Of a stretch of 64,000 nucleotides of DNA, positions 1 to 8,918 are shown in pieces. The position numbers were made by a program, and so were the translations under genes. Source of the DNA: DATLZU01 sp051293835 (GTDB taxonomy: Bacteria; Nitrospirota; Nitrospiria; Nitrospirales; Nitrospiraceae); contig JBPKMA010000005.1 in NCBI GenBank assembly GCA_051293835.1, forward strand, positions 214,711 through 278,710. Reading direction: 5' to 3'. Position 1 is the first letter of the stretch; every line of letters begins with the position of its first letter. The notes beneath the pieces are model-generated. The model saw only the letters and a program-made list of their open reading frames with translations. It searched no databases and was not told where the DNA came from.

Positions 1-754
<754 letters not shown>

Positions 755-861
755 ATTCGTCCCTCCCTGCTCTCATGATGATTTGCCCATTCCGATCAGT
801 GCGAGCGATCAATCACCCGCGAACCACGCATGACTCCCTCCACGTATGGTTCCTCCACGCG

Positions 862-901
862 ACGGGAGGCCGGCCCCTGTCGACCGAAGCCGGCCTCCCG
901 T
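862..901. terminator. Strong 13-bp perfect hairpin between groEL and the SPW-like gene
   Basis: ACGGGAGGCCGGC at 862-874 pairs perfectly with 889-901 around a 14-nt loop. It lies just downstream of the SPW-like gene and upstream of groEL (both minus strand). Neither side has a U-tract, so it is not a textbook Rho-independent terminator. It could end or attenuate read-through into groEL, or protect a 3' end. Confidence 0.5.
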
Positions 902-911
902 GTTGATAAAG

Positions 912-1118
912 TCAGCCTCGACGTTCCGGCTGAGTCGGCACTCCCCATCCGCGGTCCCTAAGGGCCTGATAAACCCCGATAAAGCCCGCGATCAGCATGA
1001 CGGCGCCGACGGCGACATCGTTCTGCATCGCGACCGTCGTGTCCGCATAGCCGAGGAGAAAGGGGGCCGCGATCAGCCAGACTGCCGCAAAGCTCAATAG
1101 CCAGGGCAGATAAGTCAT
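912..1118 (-). CDS. SPW-repeat-like small membrane protein
   Basis: 68-residue protein with two hydrophobic helices. The first segment has the order LPW, then WLIAAPFLLGY, as in SPW-repeat (PF03779-type) proteins (S-P-W followed by W..PF.LG). The second helix is AVGAVMLIAGFIGVYQAL. A longer frame begins at a GTG (1139), but that GTG overlaps the ribosome site AAAGGAGGTGA, so the ATG at 1118 is the true start. Function unknown; it probably lies in the inner membrane. Placed between groEL and Hsp20 genes on the same strand, which hints at stress-related expression but does not prove it. Confidence 0.8.
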   Translation of the reverse strand: MTYLPWLLSFAAVWLIAAPFLLGYADTTVAMQNDVAVGAVMLIAGFIGVYQALRDRGWGVPTQPERRG

Positions 1119-1193
1119 CGGCGCATCACCTCCTTTCACGTGGGATGGAAAACATCATGATGAAACCGCGCCCTTGTAAGCGCGTCGCCGGCT

Positions 1194-1664
1194 TCAGCTC
1201 TGGACCGGGATCTTCCGGATTCTATGCCGGGCTTCTTCTGTCCGCGGAATGCGGACGGTCAACACACCGTGGCGACAGGTCGCTTTCGCCGTCGCCGTGT
1301 CCAGGCCGCTGGGCAGTGCGACCGTTCTCGTCCACGATCCGTACCGCCGCCGCATCCAGCCGCCGTCAGACTGTTCCTCTCGTCGCTCGTAGCGAATGTG
1401 CAATGCGCCGTCACGAACCGTCACGTCCAAATCACTCGGCTCGATGCCCGGCACCTCGGCACGGACAATAACCTCGTCTTCCGTTTCCTCCATATCGAGG
1501 TCGCCGTACCAGTTCCTCGCCGGCGACCAATCCTGATCAAACGGCGCCAGAAAGAAACGATCGAACAAGCGGTTGATGTCATTCCGCAGCGTCATCACCT
1601 CATGGGGCTCGACGGACTTTCGCCGCCACGGAATGAGTTCTTTGAGCTTGGAGACCAATGGCAT
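1194..1664 (-). CDS. Hsp20 / small heat-shock protein (paralog 1)
   Basis: 156-residue ATP-independent holdase of the alpha-crystallin family, which binds unfolding proteins. The crystallin domain spans roughly residues 52-150: DLDMEETEDEVIVRAEVPG begins it, GALHIRYERR is the middle strand, and HGVLTVRIP is the conserved beta strand near the end. The C-terminal IxI-like anchor reads IRKIPV. ATG at 1664 is preceded by GGAGGGTACAC. It is the most divergent of the three Hsp20 proteins here (Trp-rich N-terminus). Adjacent to groEL on the same strand. Confidence 0.93.
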   Translation of the reverse strand: MPLVSKLKELIPWRRKSVEPHEVMTLRNDINRLFDRFFLAPFDQDWSPARNWYGDLDMEETEDEVIVRAEVPGIEPSDLDVTVRDGALHIRYERREEQSDGGWMRRRYGSWTRTVALPSGLDTATAKATCRHGVLTVRIPRTEEARHRIRKIPVQS

Positions 1665-1738
1665 GTGTACCCTCCTTCACGGGCGGCGTCAGGTACGTGC
1701 CTCCGGAGCGCCGCACACGAACTCCCTGCGCCGCAGCC

Positions 1739-2452
1739 TCAACCGAGGGCGTCCAGCTGCTCACCCTCGGGCGGTCGTTCGGTTCGCGCGGATGTTTCCT
1801 GAGGATCCGGCAGCGGAATTGGAACGCTCTGTTCTTTCCTCCGGAGCTGCTCTTGAACGGATCGGTCGCGGGCCAGCTCGAGCGCCAAATCAGTCATCGT
1901 GAGCACAAGCTCGAACTGCTCGCGGCCGTCAGTCAACTTCCGGATTTCAGCCAGAACAATCCGTGTGGCGTCATCTCTCCACACGGTTTTCCTCATGGAG
2001 AAGATGTCCCGACTTAAATCATACTCCTCCGCATTTTCGACGACCGGACGGCCATATACCTGCTTCAGGCGATCCAACAGGCCGTCGTACCCGCGGGGCA
2101 ATCGGTTAGGGCGATAGGAAATCGCCTGCTCGTACAGGGCGCCGCGATAAAACCGATACGTGATGCGATAAATGTGTGGATCCTGAGATGTCACCGCGAC
2201 CGTCTCGGTTTGACGGCCGTTGGCCTGCATAGCGGTCCTCGCAATCTGAGGATCGGTCCTGGCCAGTTCGGTCAGGGCCATCCTCAAACGGGCTCCTTGA
2301 AACGACCGCGGCAATACAGACTGTGCTGGGGTCGGTCCTGCCGCTGAAACCTGGACGACCCCCAGCATCAACGCGACCATTACTGCAGCCGCGGCCCTCG
2401 AGGCTGCCTGGGACCACGGACGACGCATAACTGTCGCTTTCCTATCAACCAT
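1739..2452 (-). CDS. Exported protein of unknown function
   Basis: 237-residue protein; I do not recognise a family. The N-terminus has a basic stretch (MRRPWSQ) and a hydrophobic segment (AAAAVMVALMLGVVQVSAAG) that reads as a signal peptide, so it is probably periplasmic. The mature part is a soluble alpha/beta-like sequence (ITYRFYRGALYEQAISYRP, LLDRLKQVYGRPV) with a Pro-rich tail. The region around RYGRP-like KQVYGRP resembles periplasmic proteins that compare paired residues, but this is weak. ATG at 2452 follows GAGGAGCGGGCGCAC; a second in-frame ATG at 2428 is possible. Isolated, between Hsp20 genes. Confidence 0.75.
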   Translation of the reverse strand: MVDRKATVMRRPWSQAASRAAAAVMVALMLGVVQVSAAGPTPAQSVLPRSFQGARLRMALTELARTDPQIARTAMQANGRQTETVAVTSQDPHIYRITYRFYRGALYEQAISYRPNRLPRGYDGLLDRLKQVYGRPVVENAEEYDLSRDIFSMRKTVWRDDATRIVLAEIRKLTDGREQFELVLTMTDLALELARDRSVQEQLRRKEQSVPIPLPDPQETSARTERPPEGEQLDALG

Positions 2453-2530
2453 GTGCGCCCGCTCCTCGCGACCACCGAAAACGCGGCCACGACATGTGTT
2501 TGTGGCCACTTGACCCTCCCCTCTTTCCAC

Positions 2531-2960
2531 TCACGAAACCATTGTTACGATCACGCACCGATCAGATCGCGACACCGGGCAGATGCCGTTTGATGAGGGA
2601 ACAATCCGCTCCACGTCTTCCGGACGGAAATAGCCTTTTGGGACCGCTGTGAAACAGCTCCAAGGCTTGCTTGGCGTTTCGCTCGGCTGCCAGCCGATCC
2701 GCACCTGAGCCGCCTTATCGGCTTGATGTAAGAAATACCCACTATCGTGAATCGACCGATCGATTAAAGCTTCTCGCCCGTGCTGATTCCCCCATTCAGC
2801 GCTGGCCGGGTCAGGGTTTCTTCGACGTGCTGGATCCATGCGCTGTCCAGCCTCAGGTTATAGCCGTCCTGGGCGGCCTGCAGCGCTGGGCTGCAACCTA
2901 CCCTGCTGCCAGCCCTCCCGACAATACACGAACCACAAGCTTGAGATTCAGCCTTCTCAC
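2531..2960 (-). pseudogene. Frameshifted small lipoprotein-like gene
   Basis: A reading can be rebuilt across two single-base losses. It starts at GTG 2960, preceded by GGAGGCAATC, with MRRLNLKLVVRVLSGGLAAG (a signal peptide). The frame is lost in a GGG run (needs GGGG to continue VGCSPALQ). It then continues DGYNLRLDSAWIQHVEETL to a TTT run at about 2764 (needs TTTT), after which DRSIHDSGYFLHQADKAAQ continues to a stop at 2531. With both bases restored the length would be exactly 144 codons. The possible acylated Cys follows GVG, a poor lipobox. Family unknown. This is either a decayed gene or homopolymer sequence errors. Confidence 0.5.
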
Positions 2961-3059
2961 GATTGCCTCCGGTGATCGCGGTGCCGGCGCCGGTGTTGAT
3001 ACAGTTCACCTGCGCCGGTGCGACACCTGAATTCACTGAACTCGTCACTCCCACCGCCG

Positions 3060-3494
3060 TTACTGTGCCTCGATCATGAGGCGGCGAGGCTTCATCTCCT
3101 CATACTTCGGGAATGTGATGGTCAGCACTCCCTGCTTGTACGTGGCGGTGGACTTGCTATGTTCCACATAGGAAGGCAATCGGAACGAGCAAGAGAAAGG
3201 CCCCGACGGGAACTCGTGCGTGTACCATGTCACGTCTCCCGACGGCTCACTCTTGCGCTCCCCCTTAATGCACAGCAAGTCGTGCTCCACCTGCACGTCG
3301 ATCTGGTTCGGCTCCATTCCTGGTAAGGCGAGCTGCACGTAAAAGTTGTTTGCGTCCTCGTAGACGTTGCAATCCGGCTCCCATGCCAACCGCCAGCGGC
3401 TCACGGCACGAACCGCTTCATCGAAGAGCCGGTCGATCTGGGCGTCGAACGAGGTATCACGGAACAAAGTGGGAAGCTGGGTAGCCCAAGTCAT
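3060..3494 (-). CDS. Hsp20 / small heat-shock protein (paralog 2)
   Basis: 144-residue alpha-crystallin-family holdase. The crystallin domain runs from about residue 45 (CNVYEDANNFYVQLALPGM) to 138; LLCIKGERK and KQGVLTITFPK are the family strands. Upstream in frame the open frame extends to 3629, but ATG at 3494 has AAAGGAGGGATCGGT directly before it and begins MTWATQLPTLF, so I chose it. A candidate promoter lies at 3642-3669. Same strand as the other two Hsp20 genes. Confidence 0.93.
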   Translation of the reverse strand: MTWATQLPTLFRDTSFDAQIDRLFDEAVRAVSRWRLAWEPDCNVYEDANNFYVQLALPGMEPNQIDVQVEHDLLCIKGERKSEPSGDVTWYTHEFPSGPFSCSFRLPSYVEHSKSTATYKQGVLTITFPKYEEMKPRRLMIEAQ

Positions 3495-3641
3495 ACCGAT
3501 CCCTCCTTTCTGTAATGGCGGAAGTGAAATCACTGACCGTGACGCAGGGGCTCGGGGAGAGACCAGAGGAACAGGAACTGACGAACACGCTATCCCGAAT
3601 GCGGGCCTTTCACCGAACCCATCCGGCACAGCTTGTCAATT

Positions 3642-3669
3642 CAAATAACACCGGTTCGCCGACCGTCAA
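3642..3669 (-). promoter_or_regulatory. Candidate promoter for Hsp20 paralog 2
   Basis: On the minus strand CTCTTGACG (-35-like TTGACG, 3664-3669), a 16-nt spacer, then TATTTG (-10-like, 3642-3647). The CTCTTGAC context is shared with the candidate promoter upstream of paralog 3. It lies about 150 nt before the ATG. Assignment to a heat-shock sigma factor cannot be made from this alone. Confidence 0.35.
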
Positions 3670-3726
3670 GAGGATGCCGGCCAACCTGAAACTGACCCAT
3701 GAGGCCGGTCCTGGGGACCAGAATCC

Positions 3727-3891
3727 CTAGGCTGCCTTGCGGTGCTCTTGGGCCGGCGTCTCCGCTTCCCGTTGAATCCCCCCGGTGGACACGGTGGTGG
3801 ACTGGGACAATAAAGTCCAGATACCTGTCGCCAATACGGCAGCCGCTCCCACCAATGCTAAAGTAGCATCGATTAGGGAACTCATCTCCAT
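3727..3891 (-). CDS. 54-residue single-pass membrane peptide
   Basis: Small gene between Hsp20 paralogs 3 and 2, same strand, 28 nt after paralog 3. ATG at 3891 is preceded by AGAAGGAGGTGAGCACGACG, a very strong ribosome site. The product begins MEMSSLIDATLALVGAAAVL, then one hydrophobic helix ending about residue 29 (IWTLLSQS), and a polar tail rich in Glu and Gln (QREAETPAQEHRKAA). No family recognised. Position suggests co-transcription with the heat-shock gene upstream. The perfect ribosome site and clean helix make it likely real. Confidence 0.7.
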   Translation of the reverse strand: MEMSSLIDATLALVGAAAVLATGIWTLLSQSTTVSTGGIQREAETPAQEHRKAA

Positions 3892-3919
3892 CGTCGTGCT
3901 CACCTCCTTCTGTACGTGT

Positions 3920-4372
3920 TCAAGCGACCTCTACTTCAATGGCCTTTGGCTTCGTCTTTTCCGACTTCGGCACGTGCAGGTAGAGAAGCCCATCCTTGAA
4001 TTCTGCAGACACCTTGCTGTCGTCCACGGAGTCCGGGATGGTGAAACTGCGCATGAACGTCCCGTATGATCGCTCGATCCGATGGTATTTTCTCCCTTTT
4101 CCCTCTTCTTCTTGCTTGCGCTCCCCTTGGATCGTCAGGACGCTTTCCTGTAGCGTGACCTTAATGTCTTCCTTCTTCACGCCAGGCAATTCGGCTTGGA
4201 TGAGATACTCGCCTTCAGACTCGCTGATGTCCACGGCCGGGATCCAGTCGGCGACAGTCAGAGCTTCCTTGTTGTTGTCGCGGCGAACCGACGGTCGGCC
4301 GAAGACCCGATTAAGCCGTTCAGACAACTCTTCCAATTCGCGGAATGGATCCCAACGTGCCACGGTACTCAT
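3920..4372 (-). CDS. Hsp20 / IbpA-type small heat-shock protein (paralog 3)
   Basis: 150-residue canonical class A-like Hsp20: N-terminal WDPFRELEELSERLNRVF, crystallin domain about residues 43-145 (ADWIPAVDISESEGEYLI; AELPGVKKEDIKV; LTIQGERK; RSYGTFMRSF; FKDGLLYLHVPK) and C-terminal KAIEVEV anchor. ATG at 4372 follows AAAGGAGGGAACACGAGT. Likely first gene of a minus-strand unit with the 54-residue peptide, driven by a promoter at 4459-4486. Confidence 0.96.
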   Translation of the reverse strand: MSTVARWDPFRELEELSERLNRVFGRPSVRRDNNKEALTVADWIPAVDISESEGEYLIQAELPGVKKEDIKVTLQESVLTIQGERKQEEEGKGRKYHRIERSYGTFMRSFTIPDSVDDSKVSAEFKDGLLYLHVPKSEKTKPKAIEVEVA

Positions 4373-4458
4373 ACTCGTGTTCCCTCCTTTCTGCTATGCC
4401 ACGGATCGGCAACGTTGATTCTTCATGGTGAAATCCAACACATCAAAACCCATGCTCT

Positions 4459-4486
4459 CGAATAATCTTTTTTCAACGCCTGTCAA
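4459..4486 (-). promoter_or_regulatory. Candidate promoter for Hsp20 paralog 3
   Basis: Minus strand TTGACA (4481-4486), 16-nt spacer, TATTCG (4459-4464); the ATG is about 90 nt downstream. The rest of 4373-4785 holds no gene that I can support. Confidence 0.45.
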
Positions 4487-4785
4487 GAGGACCGGCCGAC
4501 GGCTCTCTTGTCCTCTCGCCCCGCGGGTTGACTTTCCTTTCGACGGAATTACTCGTTGCAATAAACTTCGCTGCGGGTGCCCTCTCAGCCGTTGCGGCGC
4601 GGCGGGAGAACCCTGCTTAACCATCAGCCGGTAACCCCTAAAAATATTGTCGTTGCTATGTGCGCGCTGTTCCCGCTCAGTGGCAGAGGAGCACTGGTGT
4701 CGTCGGCAGCCAATGCCGCGCTGTGGATCTCGGCGGCCGATTCGTATTTGGCTTCCTGGGTTAAAAAGAGTATCAAACGGTGTTC

Positions 4786-5008
4786 ATGAACGATCCCAGA
4801 ACACCGCAAACGTCCGTGCTCAGGCTTTCGAACCAGGTGGCTGCTGCCTATGAAGCCAAGAACGCGAAGCTCGCCGTGCAGTTCATCCGCGAAGCGATCA
4901 GCGTGTTAGAGCAGGGTGTGGCGAAAAATTACTTATGACTATGTACTGTCGGACATCGAGCCCATCGTGAATTTCATCAAGCGGCATGCGCCGATGAAAC
5001 TGCGTTGA
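4786..5008 (+). pseudogene. Small helical protein gene with a one-base frameshift
   Basis: ATG at 4786 (or GTG 4780) opens MNDPRTPQTSVLRLSNQVAA and continues AAYEAKNAKLAVQFIREAIS VLEQGVAK to a premature TGA near 4938. Dropping one A from the AAAAA run at about 4924 restores the frame through TYDYVLSDIEPIVNFIKRHA to TGA 5006-5008, giving 73 residues. The total length, 223 nt, is one more than a multiple of three, consistent with a single insertion. Function unknown; no good ribosome site. Confidence 0.45.
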
Positions 5009-5073
5009 CAAGGACACCGGGCTGGATGGGACCCTCATCCGGTCCAGCCAAGAAAAAAAAGAGGTGAAGAAGG

Positions 5074-5220
5074 ATGTACACCGTTATAGCCTTGCTGGGT
5101 TTGATGCTCTTGACATGGGCTGCAGCCGTTAGAAAGCGAAGCGGCTTCCGGCCAGCGGTTGCTCAAAAAGTCTGCATGATCGGAAGCGCGAGCGGCACGC
5201 ACAGTGGGTGGTGGTCCTGA
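5074..5220 (+). CDS. Possible 48-residue membrane peptide
   Basis: ATG at 5074 follows GAGGTGAAGAAGG. The product starts MYTVIALLGLMLLTWAAAV, a clear N-terminal hydrophobic helix, then a basic stretch (RKRSGFRP) and a low-complexity tail ending GWWS. It could be a small membrane protein or the remains of a longer one, since its surroundings are full of decayed coding sequence. No family recognised. Confidence 0.35.
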   Translation: MYTVIALLGLMLLTWAAAVRKRSGFRPAVAQKVCMIGSASGTHSGWWS

Positions 5221-5344
5221 TCAGCTTTACCCCTATCGGGGGCGCGACAGCTGTAACGTGCAAAATGACATCCGGGCTACGTGTCGGGATGCAATCTGCC
5301 GAGTCAGCGGGGATGAATGACTTTTCTGTCGGAGCTGGGACGAT

Positions 5345-5434
5345 ATGGCCGAACTCCTGGCGATCGGCGCGATGGCGGGCTTGATTCTGGTTGTGGCAAT
5401 CGCAATGTGGCGATTTCTGCGGTTGTTCGAGTAG
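5345..5434 (+). CDS. Possible 29-residue membrane peptide
   Basis: ATG at 5345 reads MAELLAIGAMAGLILVVAIA and ends WRFLRLFE: one transmembrane helix with a basic C-terminal side. The ribosome site is weak (GAGCTGGGACGAT). The composition is typical of a real membrane microprotein, but length alone makes chance possible. Confidence 0.25.
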   Translation: MAELLAIGAMAGLILVVAIAMWRFLRLFE

Positions 5435-5819
5435 GGAGCCGTCATGGGCGACGAAGGATTGTACGCGGACAGATATGTTGAGTTCCTGGCCCGTCGAGCC
5501 AGGGTGACAGTATGACTTCGGTCAGGGACCGACGGGGAATATTCCGCTGCTGACGGTCATCTTCGCCAAGCCCTTGCGCTGGTAGATGCTTGACCGCCCG
5601 CGAGGTCTGGCCGCGATCCTTGCCGAACGGGACCGGTTGCAGAACAAGATTCTCGCGCTGGCTCAGGGAACCTCGGTCGTACGGAGGCGGTCGCCCTGCG
5701 ACCATGGCATCGAGTTGCCCGCGAACGGAACATCGACGCCTTTTCTGAGAAGGAACGTGCAAGACGCGGTTGTCCCGAGGAGCTGCGGCAGGCAGCATGA
5801 GGGTGCCCGTGGAGTCGGC
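5435..5819 (+). other. Degenerate coding stretch without an intact gene
   Basis: One plus-strand frame from 5510 reads YDFGQGPTGNIPLLTVIFAK, ends PLRW then TAG at about 5552, and continues in the same frame as MLDRPRGLAAILAERDRL and QNKILALAQGTS to about 5661 before coding character is lost. This looks like a broken gene of unknown family. A 6-bp hairpin (CCTGGC/GCCAGG near 5492) has no U-tract. Confidence 0.3.
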
Positions 5820-6953
5820 CTATCGCTGCTCGATAGGGATATAAGGACGATTGTGCTCTCCCGCATAGATTTGATCCGGACGAAACAGCTTGTTTTCCCG
5901 GAGTTGCTCCAACCAATGCGCCAGCCAACCCGCCACTCGGGCGATGGCAAAGAGCGGGGTGAACAGGTCCACTTCGATGCCCATTTTGTCGTAGATGATA
6001 CCTGAGTAGAAGTCCACGTTGGGATATACGCCTTTCCCTTTAAACACCTCTTCCGCGACTCGCTCTATTTCCACTGCGACCGCGTAGAGCGGCGACATCC
6101 CGTATTCCTTGAACAAGCGTTCGCATAACCCCTGCAGAATGGTGGCTCGGGGATCTTTGACCTTGTACACACGGTGGCCGAAGCCCATGATCTTTTCTTT
6201 CTTAGCCAGTTTGGCCTCGAGATACGCTCGGACTCTTGATGGATCGCCGATTTCCCTCAGCATCTGGACGACTTCTTCGTTGGCACCCCCGTGCAGCGGG
6301 CCTTTCAGCGCTCCGATCGAGGACGCGACGACGGTGTAGGGATCGGCCAAGGTCGACGCCGTCACCATCCCTGTGAATGTGGAGGCGTTCATCGTATGTT
6401 CGGCGTGTAGGATAAGACAGTCGTCCAGAATTTCCGTCCAGAGCGGACTCGGGACTTTTTCCGTCAGCATATAAAGAAAATTCTCAGCGAAGCCGAGGTC
6501 GTCGCGGGGAGGAATGTAATCGTCACCGCGACGCAACCGTGCCCAAGCGGCGACGATGGTCGGCAACTTCGCGATCAATCTCACCGCCGACCAATAATTG
6601 TTGTCGACGTCCTTGACGTTCCGGCCGGGATAGAACATGCCCAACACCGCCACGGCCGCCTGCAGCACGTCCATGGGATGGCCGTGCTCAGGCAGACACT
6701 TCATCAAATCCACGATTCGGAACTTGATCCGGCGATGAAGCGTGATGTCTTCAGTCCACTGCCGCATTTCCGCCCGGGTTGGCAGGTGGCCGAAGAGCAA
6801 CAAATAGGCCGTTTCCAGGAATGAGGACTTGGCGCACAACTCTTCGATGCGGATTCCGCGATACTCCAGGATGCCTCGCTGTCCATCGACGTCGCTGATC
6901 GAAGACTTGGCCGCTGGAACGCCGGCCAGTCCCGGCATGAAATCATGCGGCAT
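5820..6953 (-). CDS. gltA: Citrate synthase
   Basis: 377 residues; condenses acetyl-CoA with oxaloacetate to citrate (TCA cycle). The family landmarks are present: GPLHGGANEEV (first catalytic His), MGFGHRVYKVKDPRA (second catalytic His) and YPNVDFYSG (catalytic Asp). Length matches the short type I citrate synthases, which include 2-methylcitrate synthases, so the precise substrate is not fixed by sequence. The open frame reaches 7010, but ATG 6953 (MPHDFMPGLAGV) has GGAGGACCCTC directly upstream. Stands alone on the minus strand, with divergent genes starting at 7131. Confidence 0.93.
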   Translation of the reverse strand: MPHDFMPGLAGVPAAKSSISDVDGQRGILEYRGIRIEELCAKSSFLETAYLLLFGHLPTRAEMRQWTEDITLHRRIKFRIVDLMKCLPEHGHPMDVLQAAVAVLGMFYPGRNVKDVDNNYWSAVRLIAKLPTIVAAWARLRRGDDYIPPRDDLGFAENFLYMLTEKVPSPLWTEILDDCLILHAEHTMNASTFTGMVTASTLADPYTVVASSIGALKGPLHGGANEEVVQMLREIGDPSRVRAYLEAKLAKKEKIMGFGHRVYKVKDPRATILQGLCERLFKEYGMSPLYAVAVEIERVAEEVFKGKGVYPNVDFYSGIIYDKMGIEVDLFTPLFAIARVAGWLAHWLEQLRENKLFRPDQIYAGEHNRPYIPIEQR

Positions 6954-7130
6954 GAGGGTCCTCCTTGCTACCACCCGGGCGGCGACGAACGGTCCCGGTT
7001 TCCGTCGCAATCCGCAACCCGCGCGCTGGATTCTAGGGGGGCACCTTTTCTACGTCAAGGAAACTTCATGCCTTGAAATGCCCTCCCTCGCTTGGCATAC
7101 TGAAACATATAAACCAGGGGGAGATGCCGC

Positions 7131-7607
7131 ATGTCAGGTTTCGTGCGGGTAATGATTGCGGTTGGAGTGGTGGCGTTATTCGCCGGCGGGCTGACGTTCT
7201 GGCGCCTGCATGAGCGTCCGGTTTCATCGCCGGCGAAGGTCGTCGGGTCGAGCGCGCTTAGTCACGGTGAGCCGATTGCGCCGTCGACCATGCCCGCGAC
7301 TTCCCCTCAGAAGCGACTTCCCATTCTCCCCGGACAACGAGCGACATTGATCGAGACGCCGCCGGCCGAAACGGGGGTCGACCGATTCGCCGAGCCGGTT
7401 TCCGTTCAACCGGACGAGAGTCTAGCGGCAGGACATCCAGGCACCGAAGTGATCGTGACCAACGTCGAGACGCGTCCAGCTCCCAACGGCCACGTCGAAC
7501 AGTTCTTCCAAGTCAGGTTTCCCGATGGCAGGTCGGCGTGGGTGCATCAAGACGTACTCCGGATGCCTGTCTCGCAGGACGACTTCGCGTATACTACGGA
7601 GAGGTGA
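7131..7607 (+). CDS. Membrane-anchored protein with an SH3-like C-terminal region
   Basis: 158 residues. N-terminal helix VMIAVGVVALFAGGLTFW anchors it in the inner membrane; a Pro/Ser-rich linker follows. The last ~60 residues (EVIVTNVETRPAPNGHVEQF, then VRFPDGRSAWVHQDVLR) look like a bacterial SH3-type beta barrel, with the typical GRSAWVH end. ATG 7131 follows GGGGGAGATGCCGC. Its stop lies 3 nt before the next gene, so the two are co-transcribed. Specific role unknown. Confidence 0.75.
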   Translation: MSGFVRVMIAVGVVALFAGGLTFWRLHERPVSSPAKVVGSSALSHGEPIAPSTMPATSPQKRLPILPGQRATLIETPPAETGVDRFAEPVSVQPDESLAAGHPGTEVIVTNVETRPAPNGHVEQFFQVRFPDGRSAWVHQDVLRMPVSQDDFAYTTER

Positions 7608-7610
7608 CCA

Positions 7611-7997
7611 GTGAGGTGCATTGCCCGGCTGTCCGTGTCCGGCTTGTTGCTGGTATCGTCCAGTCTAGGAAGTGCGGCTGGTCAAGGAGAAACCGTCGCC
7701 TTCGCCGTGGTGGCGGAGGCGCTAAAGGACAAGACACACGTCTCGGCGAAGATTTCAGTGGACGGCGTCGTGTTCGACGGCAAGTTGCTGCCCGTCGAAG
7801 CGGTTCAGGGCAATCCCGCCTGGAAGAAACTGGAAATTTGCCACGCGCTGAAATTGGAGGGGGTGCGGGTGGCGGAAGGGTTCAAGGTAACGTCGCTCAG
7901 AGTGATCGACGCCGGCATGTTGCCCATGGGCCTGCAAGGCTTCGCTGGAGACTGCCTGATCAAGAAAGCCGTTGAAGTGGCGCCGCTTGTAGACTGA
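7611..7997 (+). CDS. Exported protein of unknown function
   Basis: 128 residues starting at GTG 7611, with the ribosome site GGAGAGGTGA overlapping the preceding stop region. Signal peptide LSVSGLLLVSSSLGSAAG. The mature protein has two Cys (EICHAL and AGDCLIKK) that could form a disulfide in the periplasm. No domain recognised. Second gene of a two-gene unit; convergent with the zinc-ribbon gene. Confidence 0.7.
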   Translation: MRCIARLSVSGLLLVSSSLGSAAGQGETVAFAVVAEALKDKTHVSAKISVDGVVFDGKLLPVEAVQGNPAWKKLEICHALKLEGVRVAEGFKVTSLRVIDAGMLPMGLQGFAGDCLIKKAVEVAPLVD

Positions 7998-8016
7998 ATG
8001 CTGAGTTGGGCTGCGC

Positions 8017-8388
8017 TCAAGCCGCGCAGTCCGGACAGACGGTCGGTTCCTGTTCGGAGTGATATTCTTCGGCGGTCAGCGGGAAATATTGTTCGCACAC
8101 CGAGCAGGTACGGATCTCGAAATAGGCGACGCCCTTGTCATCGATCTCAGTCGGGAGCAATAGTTCCGCCGGATCATAGCCGAGCGTTGCACCGTCTGAA
8201 AATTTCACCACCGCCAAACGAACGTTGAACAGCTCGAAGGTTGCCTCTTGCCCTTTCCGTTCCGGAACGTGGCCGAGCACGAACACCGGCTGTCCCTTGC
8301 GTTTGGTCTTCAAGTCCCGGAGAGTCCGCTGCGTTGGCGTGGCGCAGGCGAATTGACCGCTGGCATCAGTGGTTCCGACGCTGGGCAT
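8017..8388 (-). CDS. Small protein with a C-terminal zinc ribbon
   Basis: About 123 residues. The last 35 residues carry two CxxC pairs (CSVCEQYFP and CPDC), a zinc-ribbon arrangement. The middle (QEATFELFNVRLAVVKFSDG, then LGYDPAELLLPTEID) appears beta-rich. The frame is open to 8607, with no good ribosome site at any start; I chose ATG 8388 (MPSVGTTDASG). Could bind nucleic acid or act in a protein complex; function unknown. Confidence 0.55.
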   Translation of the reverse strand: MPSVGTTDASGQFACATPTQRTLRDLKTKRKGQPVFVLGHVPERKGQEATFELFNVRLAVVKFSDGATLGYDPAELLLPTEIDDKGVAYFEIRTCSVCEQYFPLTAEEYHSEQEPTVCPDCAA

Positions 8389-8547
8389 AGTGGGTTTTGC
8401 ATGCACGCGGAAATGAGGTCTGCAAAACGAGAAGTGGAACGCGGCGCCGACTTCGGCCCCGCGGTTCTCTGTGCTACTTAACATACATAGGCGAAAAAAT
8501 CGCGTCAAGACAGGAGCCGAGCCGAAACGAAAGGGAGGAGCCACGCA

Positions 8548-8898
8548 GTGACCGACCTCATCATCTATCAGAAGCCGACATGCACGACCTGCCGCCAAGC
8601 GGTGCAATTGCTCAAGGACAGCGGAAAACCGTTCACGGCGGTGAACTATTACGAGAAGCCGTTTACCCGCTCGCAGCTCAAGGAGCTGCTGAGAAAAGCT
8701 GGGCTTTCAGCCAAAGACGTGTTGCGTACAAAGGAGGAGATCTATAAGAAGCTGGGATTGGCCAAGAAGCACCTTTCGGAGGACGAGCTGATCGACCTGA
8801 TGATCAAACATCCTGATCTGATTCAGCGGCCGCTGGTCCGAAAGGGCGACAAGGTCATATTGGCGCGACCGGCGGAGAAAGTGAAAGCCCTGCTGTAA
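8548..8898 (+). CDS. ArsC/Spx-family protein (arsenate reductase-like)
   Basis: 116 residues, thioredoxin-fold ArsC/Spx/YffB family. N-terminal IIYQKPTCTTCRQAVQLL carries a CxxC-type active site (CTTC) near residue 12, as in Spx-like members; DLIQRPLVRKGDK contains the conserved RPLV block near the C-terminus. GTG start at 8548 with GGGAGGAGCCACGCA before it. Whether it reduces arsenate is not clear; no other ars genes are adjacent, so a glutaredoxin-like or regulatory role is as likely. Confidence 0.85.
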   Translation: MTDLIIYQKPTCTTCRQAVQLLKDSGKPFTAVNYYEKPFTRSQLKELLRKAGLSAKDVLRTKEEIYKKLGLAKKHLSEDELIDLMIKHPDLIQRPLVRKGDKVILARPAEKVKALL

Positions 8899-8918
8899 GC
8901 AAGGTAGGCGCGCACGGG

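Noticed and set aside
755..911. CIRCE element or groES upstream of groEL
   Set aside because: No TTAGCACTC inverted repeat and no groES frame; only a GC-rich hairpin.
5009..5073. Terminator hairpin after the 4786 relic
   Set aside because: GGCTGGA/TCCAGCC forms a stem but is followed by A-rich sequence on the plus strand, not a T-tract.
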